NCBI GenBank assembly: GCA_963930655.1
Contig: OZ005604.1
Location: forward strand, 4,040,001 to 4,104,000
Reading direction: 5' to 3'
From: Myrica gale
Lineage: Eukaryota > Streptophyta > Magnoliopsida > Fagales > Myricaceae
DNA length: 64,000 bases
The position numbers and the translations under genes are program-made. Under the pieces are notes generated by a model, which did no database searches, was not told the DNA's origin, and saw nothing but the letters and a program-made list of their open reading frames with translations. Numbering within the stretch: the first letter of the stretch is position 1; every line of letters starts with the position of its first letter. Below are positions 57,641 through 64,000 of the stretch, piece after piece.

Positions 57641-58850
57641 TGTTTCTAGAAGGGAAAAAGAAAATGGCCAGCTGAATTAAGTTTTTGCATGTTCACGTGA
57701 GTCTTTCATTAAGGTTTTTTCTGTCTTTTTCCTAGATTCTAGAAGAAGTTGAAGGAGCTGAATTTGTTAGGCTGTTTTACGCGTGAAAGATAAAACCAAC
57801 AAATTGGGGGTTTTGATTTTAAAGCCATACACATCAGCCAAACTTCTCCCATATTTGATTTGCTCCAAGATTGAGTTTCTCCAAGATTCTAGATGATTTC
57901 TAAGTCTCTTTCTTGTTGAATATTTGGCGATTTGCGTAAATACCACTATTGTTGATAGTGAAATGCATTAGGAGATCGTCGAAGTTGATCACCGTTTCAT
58001 CACACATCGCTTGAGCATGTTGAAGGTTTTCAGATGTTGCTGAAAACGTGTAGAGCTATTGGAGTTCCAGCACTTTGATTTGTTGATTGCATGAGGTTCA
58101 CGTGTGAAGATCGGCAAAGCATCGGCTTGGTATTTGAGTCTTCGTTCAAACTTTGTCATAGGTTCCAAATGTGCTGATGTTTGCAAATCTAAGTGGAGTG
58201 TTTAGTTGGGTTCGAAGAGGATAGGATTAGTCTCTGAGTATCTAATCGTCAAAGATCACTTTGTAATCGGATTTTGAACATAGTGAGGAGTCAAGATTAC
58301 CGGCTAAGGTCCGGAGAGTTGTTTCTCCTGAAAGAAGTCTCCTTAAAGAGTTTTTCTCTTCGTCACCAATCCCTCGTGTCAAATGTGGTGAATGATTTCG
58401 TCTTATCTTTGTTAGTATATTTCTTGTTATTTTATAACTCTCTTATGTTTTGTGTAATAGCAATCTATTCTTTGAATAATCAAAGGAAGAGAGATAAGAA
58501 TAACTTTTTTGTGGGGGTAAGGAAGGTAAAAGACATATCTTGTTGGTGTTGTTAAATTGATTGTGGATCAATTTATTTATTAAATATGTAATTTTCATAT
58601 TCTGCAGTCTATTCCGAGTCTCTTATAATTAGTTCAAATTACTCGAATTATTCTGTTTTTACAGATTCTTATTTATGTGTTTTATGTTAATATATTATTG
58701 TCTAATTATTATTAGGTTTTTCAATATTGAAAGCATTATATTTGGGTTGATATTATAAAGAATAGGTTTTAAATTTTAAAAAGATATATTTGATAAATTT
58801 TTAAATATACCTATTCACTCCTCCCCCTCTAGATATTTTCCGCATATATA
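57641..58850 (+). repeat. Copia-type LTR-like remnant
   Basis: Between about 57650 and 58560 the sequence has the feel of an LTR and leader (CCGGCTAAGGTCCGGAGAG, TTAGTATATTTCTTGTTATT). It ends in TATTCACTCCTCCCCCTCTAG at about 58808, a phrase typical of the copia 5' internal region. No gag or pol domain follows. The segment resembles 38840-39500 in layout. Confidence 0.42.
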
Positions 58851-59249
58851 GTTTCGACCTAAAGTAGGTTGTTCACAAATATTTAACAATCATATGAATA
58901 TATGTTATCCATTTCTATCATTATAGCAGTACAAACATTAGACCAATATTTGTAGTCCACATGAAGCAGAATTTTTGTTTTTATTAAAGAAAAAAAAACT
59001 CTATGTTTGGCAAGCTCAAGCATAATAGAATATACAAAAATAATTAAAATATTCTTTAGATTAACTGGATTAAATATCGCTGCAAAAAAAAATCAAAACG
59101 AAAAATTAGAAAGATAAAAATAAACGTATAAAGATATTTAATTGAATTGTTAAATAGACCTGTAAATCTTTGAAGAAAAAAAATTCTGGCCGGAACTACT
59201 AATGATGGGCATCTGCGATCGATAAAGAGACTGAATACTGAGTTATTGA

Positions 59250-60494
59250 TATGGCTGCACAATTCCGGTGTAGGTGTCGGTTTTGGCCAAAATTAGCACC
59301 TACACTGGGTAGGCCGGTTTTGAAAAAATTGCCACCTACACTTACACCGTTTAGGGCAAAAATCGGTCCTTAGCGGTGCCGGTTTCCGATTATCCTACAT
59401 TAATATTAAGCCATTTTTTTAGCATTTTACGCACTTGGCCCAATGTATTTTTTCTTTTTTTCTTTTGTTCCATTAATCACATATCAATAAAATCTAAACT
59501 AATGAAATCCAAATTCCAAAATAAATAAAATTAAAGATCATCTTAAAAGATAAGATGAGAATTTAAAGTCCAAAGTAATAGAGACGTCACTGTAGAGGGA
59601 AGAATATGTGTTTTCCCTCTAATTAACAAAATAATAACAATTTTAAAACATGATCAAAACCTAATAGGGTTTCCCTTGGTTTCACAAGGAAAATCCAAAA
59701 ATTCAGCAATTTTTAAGGCGCTCGAGCGCTTATGTTTCTATATGAAATTTGCACTGAGCGCTCGAGCGTTTGTCTAACGCTAGTCAAACGTGATGACTCT
59801 GTCTGAATTTTTTCAAAGGGCGCTCGAGCGCTTGTCAAACGCTGGTCAAACGTGATGACTTTGTCTGAATTTTTGAACTAAAATGTTTTAGAAATTTGAA
59901 CTAAAATGTAATTGAGTGACTGATTTTGCAAGCATGGTATAAATTTAATAGTGATTTGTCAATTTTATAAATTATAAATTTAGACAATTAGTTAAAATTT
60001 CATAAAAACTCGACCTCTTGACTTATATTATGCGATGTACTTATCAAAGTTTGGCATTAAACTCTTTAATTATGATTCTAATGCCTTCATATATACCCTT
60101 CTAAATACAATAAATTTGTAATTTTTTCTACCAAAATTCTAAATAATTAGTTCATTCACCTAGCAAGCTTCTTGGTAACTTGAATGTAAGTATTTGATTA
60201 GACAAAAACCAACAACAAATCTCAAATATTTAAGTGAAACTAAACTATTGAATAGACCTTGTCATGCTTCTAGAATACTAAGTCTTGAGGTGAAACTAAA
60301 GTTTAAACTATTGAGTAAAAACTAAACTAAAAAACTTAAATAAAAAAATCACAGTTTAACCTCCACTGGGAAACCCGGAACTGCCGATTTTTTTAAAAAG
60401 CTAAACCTACACCGGCACCGTTAAGGGTAAAAACAGGGAACTCGGTGCCGGTACCGGTGCCACGGGAATTTCTCGGTGGCATTGTGCAGCCCTA
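59250..60494. mobile_element. Non-autonomous hAT element with internal CGCTCGAGCG repeats
   Basis: The ends are TATGGCTGCACAATTCCGG and GGCATTGTGCAGCCCTA. The flanks carry a perfect 8-bp duplication, GTTATTGA (59242-59249 and 60495-60502). The subterminal regions repeat CACCTACAC/GTGTAGGTG and CGGTGCCGG words. Near 59718-59870 a block of GGCGCTCGAGCGCTTGTCAA and ACGTGATGACTTTGTCTGAA is repeated two to three times. No transposase frame. The terminal GGCTGCACA is related to the GGCTGAACA ends of the CCGGTCCGG family, but the subterminal repeats differ. Confidence 0.92.
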
Positions 60495-60894
60495 GTTATT
60501 GATGGGGTTGGAGTGAGAGGGAAGAGAAGCTGCTGTTTTTACGAATTGTTTATGATAGATTTGAACTTTTTGGTAATTATTGTCGGCCAAGTTGTGCTTT
60601 TACATTGCGTAGAAGATGTAAAATCCTTCAGAAGTTTGATTCTCAATTTCAATACATGAGAAGCCGTGACCACGTGGGTCTCAATTCATATTTTAAATTT
60701 TCAAATAATAAATTTCATTTTATAGTTATTAAAGAAAATATGTTGCACAATAAGAGGGGGTTAGAGGCAGATTAACTATAAATTTAATTTTTATAGTTAT
60801 TAAAGCTATGTATGTATATAGCAATTTATTCATAAATAAGAAAGAGCAATATTAGATCACTCGTCGTCCTGTTTTAGTTCTTACTCTTTTCCCC

Positions 60895-61140
60895 GATACT
60901 GCTTGGATCCAAGTTTTGGTGGGCGAGTCTCTGCTACAGTTCGGGTGACCGAACTGCAGGAGGGACGCTGCAGTCTGTGAGGGAGGGACGTGGGTCCCGC
61001 CCGGGACCCACACCCGTCCGAACGGTACTGCACTGTTCGGGCAGGTGTGGGTCCCGGGCAGGACCCACAGCCCACTCTCACACACTGCAGCAAATCCGCG
61101 CCCAGTTTTGGTAGGTCTTTGGATCCAATTCAGTTGTGTG
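60895..61140. repeat. GC-rich foldback repeat
   Basis: The inner arms GTGAGGGAGGGACGTGGGTC CCGCCCGGGACCCACACC (about 60977-61023) and their complement (about 61036-61083) enclose a loop of roughly 12 nt. Outer arms also pair in part (CTTGGATCCAAGTTTTGG / CTTTGGATCCAATTC). The GC content is far above the surroundings. It is probably a MITE, but no clear target duplication was found. The overlapping reading frames on both strands come from the palindrome. Confidence 0.7.
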
Positions 61141-61594
61141 GGCCTTTAACCTACTTTGGGCTTAAGCCCGTTAGCCTATTTGTTGCTCCATATAACCCAT
61201 CTTCGTACTATCCCAGCCTATAAATCGTCCCCTTCTTCATAAATTTCATTGTTTGCCTAAAAGTTCAAAAAAAAAAAAACATTGGGAGAAAAACCACTAC
61301 ATCTTTGTTCCCATTCTCCATAAAGCTTACTAGTGACAAATTGATGTCGCTGATGCTCATATACAGGAAGCATACACATTAGTGATGAATTGCTGGTATG
61401 GTTACTCGTAAGAATATCAGTAAAGTAAACCCGATTGTCTTTGAACCCTCGTTTCTCTTGAGGGCTTTTGGCCCACTTTGGTCTTTGTAAAGAGCTTTAA
61501 GCCCAGTGGTCTTGTGGCTGGCCCTCTGGGCCTTTCTGTGTATTGTGCAACCCCTTTGTAAATATTAGGGAAATTTGATTTTTAGTAATTGAGA

Positions 61595-61915
61595 TGTTCG
61601 GTTTGTAAAAAAATTATAAGAATTTTAAGATTTTGATAAAATTATGAATATTTATTTAGATTAGAGTTTTATAGGTGTTGTGTAAAAGTTGGTGAAAAGT
61701 TTTTGTTGGAGTTTGTAAAAAGGTGTAGAGAGATTTTTGATATAATTATTTAATAAAAAATATTGGAGTTACTAGTTAAATAAAAAAGTATGGAGAGAGA
61801 ATATTTGTTATATTCTATTTTTGAAAAATGTATTGGAGTTTGTCTGAAAATTTATTGGAGATTATGTAAAAAATATTGGTATTTGTGTATGAATTTTTGA
61901 GATTTTGGATGTTCG
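61595..61915. mobile_element. TGTTCGnTTT MITE, copy 2 (diverged)
   Basis: It begins TGTTCGGTTTGTAAAAAAAT and ends near TTTTGGATGTTCGTTTTG. The inner words match copies 1 and 3 (TAATAAAAAATATTGGAGTTA, GGAGATTATGTAAAAAATATTGG), but with an extra internal segment. Confidence 0.65.
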
Positions 61916-62623
61916 TTTTGTAAATTTTGTTGAATCTTATTATATTCTAAAATACTTTTGTAAATGAACATGCAGATTTTACTTCATTTTCATTTTTAGT
62001 CTTGAATTTTAATGGGTTCAAATTTTAGTTCATGATCTTTCCACACTTAAAACAATTAGTACATTTGTTACCTTCGTCACTCTGACTAAATGAATCTTCA
62101 TACACATTAGCGTCTCCCTCCAAGTCAGCATCCACTTTCCACGTTAACAAGTGTAAGAGTGAGTACCGGAACGAATAACTAGAAAAGTCTCTGGTTCCGG
62201 TTTCGGTACCCACCAAAATCAAATATTTGGTTCATGTATTGTGCCGGAACGAAATTGGTATTTTTAGAATTGGAACTGAAATTTCAAATTTCATTATGTG
62301 AGCCCATTAGGCATTTTGGGTTTGAAATTTTGTACAACTTTTTTATTATACATTATAAATTAACAATAAATAATATGTAAAATAAAATATTCATCTAAAA
62401 TCTAAAATAAACATTCATAATTTAGAAAAAAAAAATAAACATTCATCCAAAATAAAATTACAACATTCCAAAATTATGGGCATCAAAAAAGGTTGTGAGC
62501 CATATTTTAAACACTATCTAAAATAAAATAAACTTTCACCTAAAATCTTAGGTAAAATTACAAGGGATATGTCCGTTTTCACACTTTTTTTTCAGGATTC
62601 TAAGTATATTCACAAAACTACCA

Positions 62624-62870
62624 CCGAACATATTCAGAATTCAAACACAAACACCAATACATTTTACACAATCTTCAATAATTTTTTAATTTTTTATTCA
62701 ACATAAATTTTCTCTCTTTATACTTTTTCACATAACTCCAATACTTTTTTATTAAACAATTACATCAAATCATTTATCTCTCTACTTTACACAAACACCG
62801 ATAAAAACACTATTCAACATAAATATTCACAAATTTTCTAAAATTCTACATTTTTACTCAAAAACGAACG
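62624..62870. mobile_element. TGTTCGnTTT MITE, copy 3 (inverted)
   Basis: It reads CCGAACATATTCAGAATTC at the left and ACTCAAAAACGAACG at the right. In reverse complement it is a close match to 47989-48233 over its full length. No coding capacity. Confidence 0.8.
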
Positions 62871-62938
62871 TAACCAAGGTTTTAAGTCATATGTTTTTAA
62901 AATAATTAGAAAACACTATTTTAAAAAAAAAATATCAG

Positions 62939-63060
62939 GGAAATTGTCATTTTAGTCTTTGGATTTTACCCACTTTTATTTTTTAGTCCATAAATTTCAT
63001 TTTTTTTAGTTTTTGATCCTTTGATTTGCATTTTTTGACGGAATACTCCTTCCGTCAGTT
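62939..63060. repeat. Single arm of a MULE-type MITE
   Basis: GGGAAATTGTCATTTTAGTC, then TTAGTCCATAAATTTCAT and TTTGACGGAATACTCC, resembles one terminal arm of the 37572-38827 element. The opposite arm is not in the remaining 940 bp, so the element is either solo-arm or degraded. Confidence 0.5.
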
Positions 63061-64000
63061 CCGTCTACTCCTTAGAAGGCAGCACCTGCCAGATTAGCGT
63101 TTTGCCCTGTCACCCCTGACATGTCATTCTTAAAAGCAACCAAGGCATGGAACGAATTGTTCCAAACTATCAAAGACCCAGAAACTGGATTTTTGAGTGA
63201 TGCTGAAGCTTTTGTTTTTGCGACTAAGTCTTTCTCAAGCATTTACCTCTTCCCGAATTCTTCCAAGCAAGAGCATGTTGTCTCAAACTTTGAAAGGAAA
63301 GAAGAACAAAAGCAAAACCAGAAATAAGACAACAAACTCCATTTCCAAAAAGCTAGAATCATCGCACCAAGAGTATTAAGAAGAAGAACAACAAGAAGAA
63401 GATATTGAAGAAAGGTTTTAGTCTCAAGACCTCAGCTGCTCCTTCACACACTCATGGGGTTCAACTGTTGGGCAATCTCTACCTCAGCCTAGGTTCTGTC
63501 AACTCCAGAAATACTGGCTGAGGTAACCTCCAGGCGCTCAACGATGATTTTTGGGACCCACTTGGGAGTCTTGGAATAGAGGCCCACAAGGGGTAGGAGG
63601 AGAAGCCATCGAAGTAGCTCGAATTTAGTTCGACGATGTTTTTGTTTCATGTTTGATTTGGATGTGATTCGCTGGTTATGTATGTCAAGTGTTTGATGTT
63701 TTGCCGCATAATAGCTTTTGCCTCAAAGGAGCTTTTGTCGTTGCCGTGGCCTAGTTTGTAGGAAGGCTATACCGAAGGAAAATTATGTATGGTTCATTTT
63801 CTAGTTGTTGAAAATGTTTGACTAATTTTTGAAGTTCAAGAGCGTATAGTTCGTTTTCTAGGCCACGTCTTCCTTTTATTCCTAAAAATAACAACCTTAC
63901 TCCCATAAAAAGTTCCCTAAAAAACTGCATAAATGAAGTTTATCTTCCATGTTTAAATACAAAAAAGTGCTCGTGAAATATGTGTCAATAATTCAGTCTT

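Larger units (their letters stand above)
61141..64000. other. AT-rich terminal region, no gene supported
   Basis: Apart from the MITEs listed separately, nothing could be assigned. A plus-strand frame at 63121-63327 (MSFLKATKAWNELFQTIKDP...) has plausible amino-acid composition, but no recognised family and no splice partner. Confidence 0.45.

Noticed and set aside
60852-61223. Overlapping reading frames on both strands near 61 kb
   Set aside because: They arise from a GC-rich palindrome, which lacks stop codons on both strands by composition.
63121-63327. 68-codon frame MSFLKATKAW...
   Set aside because: The composition is plausible, but no family, splice signal or neighbouring exon supports it.

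Overview
The window is plant nuclear DNA. The intact genes have GT-AG introns and the spacers are AT-rich. The proteins belong to plant families: a GARP/HHO transcription factor, a CYP92A-type P450 and a CRR21-type PPR protein. Plant transposons of nearly every order are present. The protein resemblances suggest a woody rosid eudicot; Fagales is only a guess, because no search could be run.

Three genes look intact. They are a four-exon HHO5/HHO6-like transcription factor (21825-24006, +), a nine-exon RRM protein with an Arg/Asp/Glu-rich middle and a coiled-coil tail (25203-29215, -), and a two-exon CYP92A-like P450 (52815-54583, -). All reconstructed exon phases close, giving 458, 359 and 514 residues. 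Everything else of coding origin is a fragment, a pseudogene or transposon cargo.

Layout. 0-8 kb holds a CACTA relic, an unnamed exon-like ORF, a hAT element with a transposase remnant, an exon-like pair of unknown origin and a hAT MITE. 8.3-12.2 kb is a mosaic: a LINE lacking its reverse transcriptase, a BIR2-like LRR-receptor fragment and a copia gag fragment. 12.2-15.7 kb is the left arm of a large inverted duplication carrying a dead CRR21-like PPR gene; its mirror copy lies at 46.6-51.2 kb. 15.7-46.5 kb, between the arms, holds the HHO and RRM genes, scattered broken copies of the RRM locus, a long-TIR MULE and a 5.64-kb CACTA element. 51.5-64 kb holds the P450, LTR remnants, tandem duplications and several MITE families.

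The most striking object is the CACTA element at 39821-45460. It has CACTA termini, an exact ATT target duplication and GCGGCGGT-type subterminal repeats. It carries pieces of at least two, probably three, host genes, all on the minus strand: four consecutive aminopeptidase P1 exons with every splice site preserved, a MERIT40/BABAM1-like exon, and a two-exon tail-anchor-like 3' end. No transposase is visible, so it looks like a non-autonomous Pack-CACTA. I found no tRNA, rRNA, CRISPR array or bacterial-type feature.
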